Shown here piece by piece: positions 18,009 to 26,537 of a stretch of DNA of 64,000 nucleotides (its first letter is position 1; every line of letters begins with the position of its first letter). The DNA comes from Zobellella maritima (GTDB lineage: Bacteria; Pseudomonadota; Gammaproteobacteria; Enterobacterales; Aeromonadaceae). The position numbers and the translations under genes are program-made. The DNA is taken from contig NZ_QCZE01000001.1 of NCBI RefSeq assembly GCF_003075035.1, positions 1,238,602 through 1,302,601 on the forward strand, in the 5' to 3' direction. The notes under the pieces are model-generated. The model did not search any database and was not told where the DNA came from. It was given only the letters and a program-made list of their open reading frames with translations.

Positions 18009-19918
18009 TGGCGCATGTATCCGATTTGATTGCCACCGATATCGAGCAGTATCTGAAGGCCCATGAGCAGAAGAGCCTGCTGCGTTTTATTACCTGCGGC
18101 AGCGTGGACGACGGCAAGAGCACCCTGATTGGCCGCCTGCTGTTCGAATCCAAGATGCTGTTTGAAGATCAGCTGACCGCCATCGAAGCCGACTCGAAAA
18201 AATATGGCACCCAGGGCGATGACATCGATTTCGCCCTGTTGGTCGACGGTCTGGCGGCAGAGCGCGAGCAAGGCATCACCATCGATGTGGCCTATCGCTT
18301 CTTCTCTACCGACCGACGCAAGTTTATCGTTGCCGATACCCCGGGCCATGAGCAGTACACCCGCAATATGGTTACCGGCGCCTCCACCGCCGATGCCGCC
18401 ATCCTGATGGTCGATGCCCGCAAAGGCATCCTGACCCAGACCCGTCGGCACAGCTATCTAATGTCGCTGCTGGGAATACGCCATATAGTGGTGGCCATCA
18501 ACAAAATGGACCTGGTGGGTTATTCGGAAAAGACCTTCCGCACCATAGTGGAAGAATACAACGCCTTCGCGAACCAGATTGGGCTGACCAAGGTGACCTT
18601 TATCCCCATGTCGGCGTTCAAGGGTGACAACATCATTACCCTGAGCGAAAAGATGCCCTGGTATCACGGCACCACCCTGATGGGCTATCTGGAAACCGTG
18701 GAAGTGGACGATACCCGCCTGCAACGGGACCCGTTCCGTATGCCGGTGCAGTGGGTGAACCGCCCCAACCTGGACTTCCGCGGCTTTTCCGGCGCCATCG
18801 CCAGCGGTGTGATCAAGCCCGGCGATCGCATTCGGGTACAGCCTTCGGGCAAGGAAAGCCATGTAGATCGCATCGTAGTGCATGGCGGCGATCTGCCCCA
18901 GGCGGTGGCCGGCCAGTCGGTGACCCTGACCCTGACCGATGAAATTGATATTTCCCGCGGCGATGTGATCTCCACCGTCGAGGCCCCGGCGGAAATCGCC
19001 GATCAATTTGAAACCACCCTGGTGTGGATGCACGAGGAGCCGCTGTTGCCCGGTCGCTCCTACCTGCTGAAAGTGGGTACCAAGACGGTGACCGCCACCA
19101 TTACCGATATCAAGTATCAGGTGAACGTCAACACCATGGAGCACACCGCTGCCAAGAAGCTGGAACTGAACGCCATCGGCGTGTGTAACATCAGCCTTGA
19201 CCGCGCCATTGCCTTCGACGCCTACCAGAACAACAAGGACACCGGTGGCTTTATCGTTATCGACCGGATGAGCAACAACACGGTCGGTGCCGGCCTACTG
19301 CACTTTGCCCTGCGCCGCAGCCAGAACATTCATATGCAGCATGTGGATGTGGACAAATCCGCCCGCGCCGTCACCAAGGGCCAGAAGCCCTGTGTGCTAT
19401 GGTTTACCGGCCTGTCCGGGGCCGGCAAGTCCACCATCGCCAACCTGGTGGAGAAAAAGCTGCACGCCCAGGGACGTCACACCTATCTGCTGGACGGTGA
19501 CAACGTACGCCACGGCCTGAACAAGGATCTGGGCTTCACCGATACCGACCGGGTCGAGAATATCCGCCGGATAGCCGAGGTATCGAAGCTGATGGTCGAC
19601 GCCGGGCTGATCGTGCTGACCGCCTTTATCTCGCCGTTCCGCTCCGAGCGCCGCATGGCCCGGGAGCTGATGGAAGACGGTGAGTTTATCGAGGTATTTG
19701 TCGATACACCGTTGAGCGTGGCCGAAGAGCGGGATCCCAAGGGTCTGTACAAGAAAGCCCGTCGCGGTGAACTGAAAAACTTCACTGGTATCGACTCGGC
19801 CTATGAGCAGCCCGAGAACCCGGAAATTCGCCTGGATACCACGGGCCTGAGCATCGAGGCCGCTGCCGACGAGGTGATTGAGGCCCTCAAGCGTCAGGGC
19901 ATTTTACTGGCGGATTAA
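18008..19918 (+). CDS. cysNC: Fused sulfate adenylyltransferase subunit 1 / APS kinase
   Basis: This 636-residue protein joins CysN, the GTPase subunit of ATP sulfurylase, to CysC, the APS kinase that makes PAPS. The GTPase part has its P-loop GSVDDGKST at 31-39, DTPGH at 110-114 and NKMD at 165-168, followed by EF-Tu-like beta-barrel domains. The kinase part begins near residue 460 with GLSGAGKST (P-loop 468-476), [17 protein letters not shown] and the lid region [13 protein letters not shown]. Both halves look intact. E. coli uses separate proteins; the fusion is common in other proteobacteria. The start ATG shares bases with the cysD stop. The longer upstream frame lies inside cysD and is rejected. 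Confidence 0.96.
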   Translation: MAHVSDLIATDIEQYLKAHEQKSLLRFITCGSVDDGKSTLIGRLLFESKMLFEDQLTAIEADSKKYGTQGDDIDFALLVDGLAAEREQGITIDVAYRFFSTDRRKFIVADTPGHEQYTRNMVTGASTADAAILMVDARKGILTQTRRHSYLMSLLGIRHIVVAINKMDLVGYSEKTFRTIVEEYNAFANQIGLTKVTFIPMSAFKGDNIITLSEKMPWYHGTTLMGYLETVEVDDTRLQRDPFRMPVQWVNRPNLDFRGFSGAIASGVIKPGDRIRVQPSGKESHVDRIVVHGGDLPQAVAGQSVTLTLTDEIDISRGDVISTVEAPAEIADQFETTLVWMHEEPLLPGRSYLLKVGTKTVTATITDIKYQVNVNTMEHTAAKKLELNAIGVCNISLDRAIAFDAYQNNKDTGGFIVIDRMSNNTVGAGLLHFALRRSQNIHMQHVDVDKSARAVTKGQKPCVLWFTGLSGAGKSTIANLVEKKLHAQGRHTYLLDGDNVRHGLNKDLGFTDTDRVENIRRIAEVSKLMVDAGLIVLTAFISPFRSERRMARELMEDGEFIEVFVDTPLSVAEERDPKGLYKKARRGELKNFTGIDSAYEQPENPEIRLDTTGLSIEAAADEVIEALKRQGILLAD

Positions 19919-19974
19919 TAAACCGGCTTAAAGGCTAAATAACTGATACAAATACCGCTACTTTTTAGACAAAA

Positions 19975-20066
19975 ATCAGGATTCGATAAGCAGACCCTCC
20001 GCGCCAGGGCCGGCGCGGCGGAGCCCCCAAGGATGGGTTTACGGCGAGTCTGCGTTCGAGCCTGAT
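19975..20066. repeat. Structured REP-like intergenic element
   Basis: Nested inverted arms fold this stretch into a branched hairpin: ATCAGG (19975-19980) with CCTGAT (20061-20066), GCAGAC (19990-19995) with GTCTGC (20048-20053), and an inner CTCCGCGCC (19997-20005) with GGCGCGG. It also contains GGATGGGTTTACGGCG, a motif I associate with dispersed intergenic repeats of marine gammaproteobacteria. It lies after cysNC and could act as a transcript end or stabiliser. It is the main content of the 365-base gap before cysQ, together with the two hairpins listed next. Confidence 0.55.
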
Positions 20067-20125
20067 TGCTGTAGCACAATTAGGAACAGTTATTTAGAAG
20101 CTAGAATATTGTAAGTCCCCATGAT

Positions 20126-20160
20126 AGAGCCCCCGCCAGGTTAAACCGGACAGGGGCTCT
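20126..20160. terminator. Hairpin in the cysNC-cysQ gap
   Basis: AGAGCCCC (20126-20133) and GGGGCTCT (20153-20160) form an eight-base perfect stem with a 19-base loop. No run of T follows, so intrinsic termination is doubtful. A copy of the heptamer-related motif CTTCCAGCTT (20162-20171) stands directly after it. Confidence 0.4.
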
Positions 20161-20216
20161 GCTTCCAGCTTATAACTGATAGCTTCAAGCTGATTTTGTA
20201 AGCCCGAACCGATAAA

Positions 20217-20256
20217 GCAGGTACTTCGACCGCTATTAACACGGCGAGGTACCTGC
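20217..20256 (+). promoter_or_regulatory. Long hairpin in the cysQ leader
   Basis: GCAGGTACTTCG (20217-20228) pairs with CGAGGTACCTGC (20245-20256) as a 12-base stem containing one G-T wobble, with a 16-base loop. It ends 27 bases before the cysQ start. It could be an operator palindrome or an RNA structure in the leader; it has no T tract. It matches no riboswitch class that I recognise. Confidence 0.4.
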
Positions 20257-20283
20257 CCCCTCTACCTCATTCTGGAATAGCTC

Positions 20284-21084
20284 ATGACTTACCTGACCAA
20301 TGACCTGCTTGCACAGGTCGAGGCCATCGCCCGGGACGCCGGTGCCGCCATCATGGCCATTTATGGCCGTGAGTTTTCGATAGATGAAAAAGCAGATAAA
20401 TCCCCGTTAACCGAGGCCGATGCCGCCGCCCACCAATTGATAGCCGAGCGATTGTCTGCCCTGCCCCTGCAACTGCCGATCTTGTCGGAAGAAGATACCG
20501 ACGGCTTTGCCGGCGCCGACCCCCAGGGGCGCTACTGGCTGGTGGATCCCCTCGATGGCACCAAGGAGTTTATCAAGCGCAACGGCGAATTTACCGTCAA
20601 TATCGCGCTGATCGAGCAGGGCAAGTCGGTGCTGGGTGTGGTCTATGCACCGGCTTTGGCGGTAGCTTATGTGGCCGCTGCCGGTATCGGTGCCTTCAAG
20701 ATAGACAGCGAAGGTCGCCGCCAGGCCATCCGGGTCGCCGAGCATGTACCGGGGGACACCTGGCGCATCGTCGGCAGCCGCTCCCATGCGGGTGATTCGT
20801 TGCAGCAGTTACTGGACAAGCTGGGCGCACATGAGCTGGTAGCCATGGGCAGCTCGCTCAAGCTGTGCCTGGTAGCGGAAGGCGCGGCCGATGCCTATCC
20901 GCGACTCGGACCCACCTCGTTATGGGACACCGCCGCCGCCCATTGTGTGGTTGAACAGGCGGGCGGCACAGTCGTACGGCTCGACGGCCTGCCGCTCAAC
21001 TATGCCGATACCCGGCAAGTGCTCAATCCCTTCTTCCTGGTGCTGGGTAAAAACGAGCTGGACTGGCCTGCCCTGCTCGCCTGA
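20284..21084 (+). CDS. cysQ: 3'(2'),5'-bisphosphate nucleotidase
   Basis: CysQ removes the 3'-phosphate from PAP, the by-product of PAPS use, and so prevents PAP build-up. The 266-residue length fits the family. The metal and substrate motifs of the inositol-phosphatase fold are present: PILSEEDTDGF, WLVDPLDGTKEFIKRNGEF (with the DPLDGT metal site) and LGPTSLWDTAAAHCVVEQAGG (the WDTAA second site). It lies 365 bases after cysNC in the same direction, possibly with its own promoter because a structured stretch separates them. The ATG at 20284 is preceded by TGGAATAG, a weak ribosome site. Confidence 0.95.
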   Translation: MTYLTNDLLAQVEAIARDAGAAIMAIYGREFSIDEKADKSPLTEADAAAHQLIAERLSALPLQLPILSEEDTDGFAGADPQGRYWLVDPLDGTKEFIKRNGEFTVNIALIEQGKSVLGVVYAPALAVAYVAAAGIGAFKIDSEGRRQAIRVAEHVPGDTWRIVGSRSHAGDSLQQLLDKLGAHELVAMGSSLKLCLVAEGAADAYPRLGPTSLWDTAAAHCVVEQAGGTVVRLDGLPLNYADTRQVLNPFFLVLGKNELDWPALLA

Positions 21085-21248
21085 ACCAGCACGACAAAAA
21101 GAGATACGGCACCCTTTATCGGCCCGAGGTTGAGATGCCGCTAGTCTTTGGCTGTTGATGGGAACGGCTACCCCGCCGCGATGATATCTGAAGGTATCGG
21201 ATGGCCTCTCGGCCATTTCGCCGCGAGGTCGCGCCTCTTGCACGTGCA

Positions 21249-22109
21249 TTATTTCGCCACCAGCACGTCACAGGGCGGTGCGCTCAAGAACCCCATGGCG
21301 ACACTGCCCACCATCAAGCGACTGATCCCCTGGCGACCGTGAGTACCCAGCACCAACAGTTGCGACTGTTGTTTGTCCACCACATGGGCAATACAGGCCT
21401 GGGTTTCCCCGGAAAGTACCTGGGTGCTGATCCGACTTTGATCATCATTACCCAGAAAGTGGAGCATCTCTTCGGCTATCTCCTGCTTGATACGGGCATT
21501 CTGCCGGACCACCAACTCTTCCATATCCTGCTGGCGATAACGGGCCAGCCCCATGAATGGAGGATCAAATACATGTATCAATCGTATTTTTGCCTGTGGT
21601 GCCACCCACAGGGCCGACTTGAGGGCATGGTGAGAGCTGCGGGAGAAATCGGTGGCCGCCACTAATTTCCGGTAAGTCCCGGTTTCCCCGCCTGTCACCA
21701 GCAGTAAGGGAATATGACTATATCTCAATAGCTTCTCTGCCGTCGTCCCTGAAAACAAGTCCTGCAAAGGATCCTTATGATGCCTGCCGACGATAATCAA
21801 ATCGGCCGCAATATTTCTGGCCGTGGAGAGCAATGCCTTGGCCGGTTTACCCAGGATAACATCGCAATGGCTGCGCGCCTTCAGCTCTTCGGGCAGGGTG
21901 TCCGCAAACTGCTGCAGAGCCCGCCTGGCGGCCTCTTCCAATCGATGGCGCATCGGGATCTCGACCAGCGACTCATAGAGGGTAAAGGTATCATCAACCA
22001 CATGAACCAGGTGCAAATCGGCACCCAGCGAGCAAGCCAGTTCAGTGGCCCGCCTGACAACCACAATTGAATCTGGTTCTAAATCGATAGCGGCGAGCAG
22101 AGTCTTCAT
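21249..22109 (-). CDS. Tandem-domain universal stress protein
   Basis: The 286-residue protein has two Usp folds. The first (about 1-143) starts MKTLLAAIDLEPDSIVVVRRA; the second (about 148-286) starts YRKLVAATDFSRSSHHALKSA. The second keeps the ATP-binding signature LGTHGRQGISRLMVGS (G-x2-G-x9-GS), while the first has GRHHKDPLQDLFSGTTA, which lacks the second glycine, so only the C-terminal half is likely to bind ATP. Two-domain Usp proteins such as UspE act in stress survival. It is divergent from the YbjN-like gene and single in its orientation. Confidence 0.88.
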   Translation of the reverse strand: MKTLLAAIDLEPDSIVVVRRATELACSLGADLHLVHVVDDTFTLYESLVEIPMRHRLEEAARRALQQFADTLPEELKARSHCDVILGKPAKALLSTARNIAADLIIVGRHHKDPLQDLFSGTTAEKLLRYSHIPLLLVTGGETGTYRKLVAATDFSRSSHHALKSALWVAPQAKIRLIHVFDPPFMGLARYRQQDMEELVVRQNARIKQEIAEEMLHFLGNDDQSRISTQVLSGETQACIAHVVDKQQSQLLVLGTHGRQGISRLMVGSVAMGFLSAPPCDVLVAK

Positions 22110-22298
22110 AACCTTCCCCTTAGTGAAAACGGCCCCATGACGAACAGATTACCCTGAGTTCACTGCTCCGTTAAGCATTCCCGCTTTTGTCGACAAACGC
22201 AAATAAAGCCTGCTTATTGTAAGGTTTCTCTGGCTATTATTTTGTTCGGGCAGGCCTTTGGTTTACACTAGAGCTCTTTTAACATTCCAGGACTTCCC

Positions 22299-22745
22299 GT
22301 GTTAACAGCTGAAGTTGCCATGCGTTGGTTGGTTGCCGGCCATATTAATCACTATGTCTGCGAAAATTGCCACGGCATTCATTTATCCGAGCTCCAGGGA
22401 CTGGACGGGGTATTGGAAAGCCGGTTGTTTGTAGAGCATGAAAACGCCATCATGACCACAGAAGTGGAGATCCGTCCCACCGGCCTGTTGCCACTAATGG
22501 CCGAGCTGGGCAGGCTGAATATGAGCTACCCCAACCTGAAGGTATTTGTCGATATCATTGACGACAACCTGCCCCGGCTGATCGTTGCCGAATATATCCA
22601 CACCCAGGCCGGTATTGAGCAACACCAGTTCACCTGGATTATGCAGCAAACCATGATGGCAACCCAACAATTGGTGCAGGAGATATCCGACTTGGGGTTG
22701 CTGGCCGTTGAAGAGCAGCAAAAACCCCGCTCCGCTGTTCACTAA
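22299..22745 (+). CDS. YbjN-like protein
   Basis: The GTG at 22299 begins a 148-residue protein starting MLTAEVAMRWLVAGHINHYV. The fold suggested by its pattern (long alpha-beta sandwich, LLPLMAELGRLNMSYPNLKVFVDI) resembles YbjN-domain or chaperone-like proteins found in Vibrio and Shewanella. A CENCHGIHL stretch near residues 31-39 has two cysteines and two histidines close together and might bind a metal; that is inference. No signal peptide or membrane segment is visible. Function is unknown. The family assignment is moderate. Confidence 0.55.
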   Translation: MLTAEVAMRWLVAGHINHYVCENCHGIHLSELQGLDGVLESRLFVEHENAIMTTEVEIRPTGLLPLMAELGRLNMSYPNLKVFVDIIDDNLPRLIVAEYIHTQAGIEQHQFTWIMQQTMMATQQLVQEISDLGLLAVEEQQKPRSAVH

Positions 22746-22860
22746 GCACCCAAAGTGGCGGGAGTTAAGCCAGTTGAATTCTCAGCTGATAAAAACCCTT
22801 GATTCCCGCACGGCGAGCCGCTAAATTACGCCCCGTTCCCACAGCGATGGTGAACGAAGA

Positions 22861-23134
22861 CGGTGAAGGTAACACCGTATCAAATACCGAAATAAAATTT
22901 GGTGAGGTGTCCAAGTGGCTGCCATGAGGCGAAGCCGGGGTGCTGGTCACGCAGCGTGCTGCGTCAGCCCGAGGACAAAGATCCGAAGTCAGCAAGACGG
23001 TGAAGGTAACACCGTATCAAATACCGAAATAAAATTTGGTGAGGTGTCCGAGTGGCTGCCATGAGGCGAAGCCGGGGTGCTGGTCACGCAGCGTGCTGCG
23101 TCAGCCCGAGGACAAAGATCCGAAGTCAGCAAGA
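22861..23134 (+). repeat. 137-bp tandem duplication carrying tRNA-Ser 5' fragments
   Basis: Unit 1 is 22861-22997 and unit 2 is 22998-23134. A third copy starts at 23135 and runs into the real tRNA gene. Each unit contains the tRNA leader plus the first 21 bases of tRNA-Ser (22901-22921 with one A for G; 23038-23058 exact). After that the sequence departs to filler not found in the tRNA. The unit also holds two hairpins: ACGGTG/CACCGT around the seam and ACGCAGC/GCTGCGT in the filler. The fragments lack an anticodon arm and cannot be functional tRNAs. Confidence 0.93.
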
Positions 23135-23174
23135 CGGTGAAGGTAACACCGTATCAAATACCGAAATAAAATTT

Positions 23175-23262
23175 GGTGAGGTGTCCGAGTGGCTGAAGGA
23201 GCACGCCTGGAAAGTGTGTATACGGCAACGTATCGAGGGTTCGAATCCCTCCTTCACCGCCA
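23175..23262 (+). tRNA. tRNA-Ser (GGA)
   Basis: The 88-base gene, including the encoded CCA at 23260-23262, folds as a class II tRNA. The acceptor GGTGAGG pairs with CTTCACC. The anticodon loop CTGGAAA gives GGA, reading UCC/UCU. A long variable arm (GTGTATACGGCAACGTATC) and a TTCGAAT T-loop follow. It closely matches E. coli serine tRNA-GGA. Two truncated copies of its 5' end lie upstream. Confidence 0.97.
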
Positions 23263-23270
23263 GATTAGAT

Positions 23271-23306
23271 AAACCCTTGATTCTTAATAGGTTTCAAGGG
23301 TTTTTT
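23271..23306 (+). terminator. Rho-independent terminator of tRNA-Ser
   Basis: AACCCTTGA and TCAAGGGTT form a nine-base perfect stem, followed by a run of T ending at 23306. It lies 8 bases after the tRNA. Confidence 0.9.
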
Positions 23307-23636
23307 CGTTTCCAAAAACGTCATCTTTCTCCTATTGGTACAGAATGAGTGTTATGACTACACCGTGTAAAGTCTCACTCAAAACCAAAGACCTGTCCGT
23401 CGCAAGTCCCCGCTTTGCCGCAGTCCCCACACCTTGCAACCAGGGGTCATATTACCGAGTTCTTCAGCCAGGTTGTGCAATCCAGGCTGGTATTTGATGT
23501 ATCCTCCCTTCATACAGAACATTTTGACACTCGCGCACTTGGTCTGACAATCTGCTATTGATGTTCAAGCGACATAGCGTGTTGAAGTCATGGATCTCGA
23601 GAAGCAAATGAAGCCCGCGTTCCGGTGCAAGAGGGT
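23307..23636. other. Intergenic stretch without recognisable gene
   Basis: Between the tRNA terminator and the antiporter start I see no open frame with family character, no tRNA and no repeat unit. It probably holds the antiporter promoter. Confidence 0.5.
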
Positions 23637-25340
23637 ATGATGCCAGACTTAACGTTTATCCACGCTTCCCCCTTCTACGAGCTGACCGCTCTTGTGGTAT
23701 TGGCGGCGGTCATCGGTTTTCTTGGCGTGCTACTGCGTCAGCCGATGATTGTCAGTTTCATTGCTGTCGGCGTACTGGCAGGGCCGTCGGCACTGAATAT
23801 CGTGCAATCTCACGAGCATATCGAGTTGCTAGCAGAGCTGGGTATCGCGGTTTTGCTGTTTTTGGTCGGATTAAAGCTCGATTTAAAGCTTATTCGTACG
23901 CTCGGATCAGTTGCCCTTGCCACCGGGCTTGGTCAGGTGGCATTTACGTCTGTTATTGGTTATGTAATCGGCATTTCTTTAGGGCTGAATACTATTTCCG
24001 CGCTATATGTTGCGGTGGCATTGACGTTTTCCAGTACAATTATCATCGTTAAGCTGCTCTCCGACAAAAGGGAAGTGGACTCTCTGCACGGCCGCATCGC
24101 TGTGGGTTTTTTGATAGTACAGGATTTGGTCGTCGTGTTGGCGATGATGGTGTTATCCGCCTTTGGTATTGGAGAGCAAGCGGGAGAGAAAGGCTCCGTA
24201 TTGGCTCATATCGGCAGCGTGCTGATATACGGTCTAATGATGTTGGGTTTTGTGCTTCTTTTCATTCGTTACCTAGCAACCCCTCTTGTAAGCCGGGTTG
24301 CCCGATCCCAGGAGCTGCTGATCACCTTTGCCATCGGCTGGGCAGCCCTTTTGGCTGCTATAGGCAGTCAGCTGGGCTTTAGCAAAGAGCTTGGTGGTCT
24401 GCTTGCCGGCATATCTCTTGCCTCAACAGCTTTTAGAGAAGCGATAGTGGCGCGACTGGCTTCATTGCGTGACTTTTTACTACTGTTTTTCTTTATTGCA
24501 CTCGGCTTTCAGCTTGATCTCGGCCTGCTTGGTTCGCAAGTTATCCCGGCTTTAGTATTTTCTGTTTTTGTACTGATTGGCAACCCGCTGATCGTCATAG
24601 TAATTATGGGGATGATGGGTTACCGGAAACGCACCGGCTTTCTGGCAGGGTTGACTGTCGCACAGATCAGTGAATTTTCACTTATATTCATGGCCATGGG
24701 CCTGACTCTGGGACATGTTTCGGCAGAGTCTCTCGGTCTGGTCACATTGGTCGGCCTTATTACCATCGCCATGTCTGTTTATATGATCACCTATTCTCAC
24801 AGCCTGTACAGTAAGCTGGATCCCTGGCTGAATATCTTTGAACGCAGTAAACCTTACCGGGAAGAAACGCTGGAAGTGCAGCCTTCCTGCAAGCAAGCCT
24901 ATGATGTCATCCTTTTTGGATTGGGGCGCTATGGCAAGGCCATAGCACATTATTTGCAAAAAGAGGGATTTAGTTTTCTGGCAATCGATTTTAACCCGGA
25001 TGAAGTGCGCCGCTGGCGCAACCAGGGGCATATGGTCATGTATGGTGACGCCAGCGATCCCGCATTCGTTAGTGACTTGCCGCTTCAAGGTGTCAAGTGG
25101 GTAGTTTCCGCCATGCCACAGCATGATATTGGTGTGACCCATGAAGATCCACGCTTATCTCTGATTGAGGGACTCAAGCTGCAGCACTATACCGGAGGCA
25201 TAGCCATATCCACCCAACAATTGCATGATCAGCGCATTCTCAAAGAGAAAGGGGCGACGTTGATTCTGTTGCCATTTCACGATGCCGCTGAACAGGCGGT
25301 TGAACGCATGAGGGCGACATTACCTGCTTCATCTCTATAA
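23637..25340 (+). CDS. CPA2-family cation:proton antiporter with RCK_N domain
   Basis: About 567 residues. Residues ~10-390 contain 12-13 hydrophobic helices of a Kef/YbaL-type monovalent cation/proton antiporter (FLGVLLRQPMIVSFIAVGV, LTFSSTIIIVKLL, FSKELGGLLAGISLA). A cytoplasmic RCK_N (TrkA-N) domain follows, with YDVILFGLGRYGKAIAHYL (GxGxxG) and AIDFNPDEVRRW for nucleotide binding. It should exchange K+ or Na+ for protons under nucleotide or redox control. The start is uncertain among GTG 23625, ATG 23637 and ATG 23640; a GAGGG motif favours the later two. No partner gene (KefF/G type) is adjacent. Confidence 0.88.
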   Translation: MMPDLTFIHASPFYELTALVVLAAVIGFLGVLLRQPMIVSFIAVGVLAGPSALNIVQSHEHIELLAELGIAVLLFLVGLKLDLKLIRTLGSVALATGLGQVAFTSVIGYVIGISLGLNTISALYVAVALTFSSTIIIVKLLSDKREVDSLHGRIAVGFLIVQDLVVVLAMMVLSAFGIGEQAGEKGSVLAHIGSVLIYGLMMLGFVLLFIRYLATPLVSRVARSQELLITFAIGWAALLAAIGSQLGFSKELGGLLAGISLASTAFREAIVARLASLRDFLLLFFFIALGFQLDLGLLGSQVIPALVFSVFVLIGNPLIVIVIMGMMGYRKRTGFLAGLTVAQISEFSLIFMAMGLTLGHVSAESLGLVTLVGLITIAMSVYMITYSHSLYSKLDPWLNIFERSKPYREETLEVQPSCKQAYDVILFGLGRYGKAIAHYLQKEGFSFLAIDFNPDEVRRWRNQGHMVMYGDASDPAFVSDLPLQGVKWVVSAMPQHDIGVTHEDPRLSLIEGLKLQHYTGGIAISTQQLHDQRILKEKGATLILLPFHDAAEQAVERMRATLPASSL

Positions 25341-25523
25341 TCCCAGGGGCGACGCATGATTGCTTTTCGCTCAGTCTGATCACGCTTCGATCAGTCCAAT
25401 AGCAATATAAACGGTAAAGCTTGTCTCTTTCGCGATGAGAGAGTAAATAGTGGCGAACTTGACCAGCCTTGTTTCGTTACCGCGAGATGCCAGAAAAGCC
25501 GGCTTAACAGCAGGTTTTTTAAG

Positions 25524-26145
25524 GTGCACCAGGCATGGCGCGTAGCGCCTTGACGGGGGTTGTTCCGGTACGCGTGGTGGCGGCCGGATGGCTTGGAGGT
25601 ACAAGTCCTCTGTGAGCCCGGTAAGGGAAATCACTGGCTGAACCTCAAGGGTGTCCATCTGTAGTGGCACACTCAAAGTGTTAAGCGCTTCAAGGACAAC
25701 CTGAAGTCAGTGCTGCGCAAGGCCATGGGCTGGAACATCCGGCGCGCGACCGGTGTGCTCGCAACCAAACTGCATGGTTGGATAAACAACTTCCGCTACG
25801 CCAGGGCCAAAGGCATCTTCAATGAACTGGATGGCTGGTTACGTCGTCATCTGAGTAAAATACTGTGGCGACAATGGAAGCGAGGGCGCACCCGGGGGCG
25901 GATGCTGATGCGATTGGGTTTTGCCGAGAAGCGAGCGGTGCTGAGCACCACCAATAGGCGCGGCCCGTGGTGGAACGTCGGGGCATCGCACATGAATAAG
26001 GCGTTACCGAATAAGTTGTTTGACCGACTGGGACTGATATCGCTGATGGAGAGTTACCATCGACTCAGCCATCACCCATGAACCGCCGTGGTACGGAACC
26101 GTATGCCCGGTGGTGTGAGAGGACGGAGGCCGCCTCCTACTTGAT
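25524..26145 (+). mobile_element. Group II intron remnant with internal deletion
   Basis: The 5' part (from GTGCACC at 25524 to about 25665) looks like the 5' end and domain I of a bacterial group II intron. It then jumps directly to the C-terminal coding part of the intron reverse transcriptase/maturase. The 3' part (about 26082-26145) holds the domain V hairpin around CCGTGGTACGGAACCGTATG and a domain VI stem GGAGG/CCTCC ending near ACTTGAT. The catalytic reverse transcriptase domains and domains II-IV are missing, so the element cannot move on its own. The 3' end is clear; the 5' boundary is inference. Confidence 0.7.
25665..26081 (+). pseudogene. Truncated group II intron maturase (C-terminal part)
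   Basis: The open stretch after an in-frame TAG at 25662-25664 encodes the maturase X domain and the C-terminal DNA-binding tail: KLHGWINNFRYARAKGIF, RQWKRGRTRGRMLMRLGF and RGPWWNVGASHMNKALPNK. These are standard end motifs of intron-encoded proteins, normally about 420-600 residues. Here only about 138 codons remain and the reverse transcriptase palm (YADD) is absent, so this is a remnant. Confidence 0.85.
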
Positions 26146-26198
26146 CCCGCAATATTTGCACCAGATACAGGATTTAGTAGGAGAGCTGGCACACGGCA

Positions 26199-26227
26199 AA
26201 TAATACCACTCACCGAGTGGTATTATT
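26199..26227. terminator. Bidirectional hairpin after yfcL
   Basis: A 13-base perfect stem (AATAATACCACTC with GAGTGGTATTATT) with a three-base loop lies just after the yfcL stop as read on the - strand. The A/T-rich outer arms provide a T-run on either strand, so it can end transcription from both sides. Confidence 0.75.
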
Positions 26228-26240
26228 GCTGTTGGTGGGG

Positions 26241-26537
26241 TTATGGCTGCTCCGTCCGCTGCCTGTCCAGTTCATCGACCAGTTGCTGCCAGAACCCGAG
26301 AACCAGTTTCTGATCCTGGTCATTCAGCTCACCGCTGAGGATGGCCTGGTTGAGGCTGGTCTTGACCCGGGCCTTTACATCCTTGATATGGTTGCGGCCG
26401 GCAATCTCGCTCTGGGCCACCGCCAACGTGATATGGCCTCGCAAATAGCCACCGGCAAACAGCTGATCTTCGCTACAATGGGCGACGTTACCGTCGATTT
26501 CAGCCAGCAGCAGGCGTTCAAATTCAAAAATATTCAT
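26241..26537 (-). CDS. yfcL: YfcL family protein
   Basis: The 98-residue protein matches E. coli YfcL in length and pattern: EIDGNVAHCSEDQLFAGGYLRGHITLAVA, then LNQAILSGELNDQDQKLV. It is a small soluble helical protein of unknown function. Its stop-side neighbour is a terminator hairpin. It starts directly after the NAD-kinase-like gene ends (26537/26538), so it is the last gene of the epmC operon. The same grouping with epmC exists in enteric bacteria. Confidence 0.88.
   Translation of the reverse strand: MNIFEFERLLLAEIDGNVAHCSEDQLFAGGYLRGHITLAVAQSEIAGRNHIKDVKARVKTSLNQAILSGELNDQDQKLVLGFWQQLVDELDRQRTEQP

Noticed and set aside
22901-23058. Two extra tRNA-Ser genes
   Set aside because: Only the first 21 bases match; anticodon, variable and T arms are missing.
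22861-23134. CRISPR or integron array at the 137-bp repeats
   Set aside because: The copies are contiguous, with no variable spacer or cassette; attC-like sites and an integrase are not seen.
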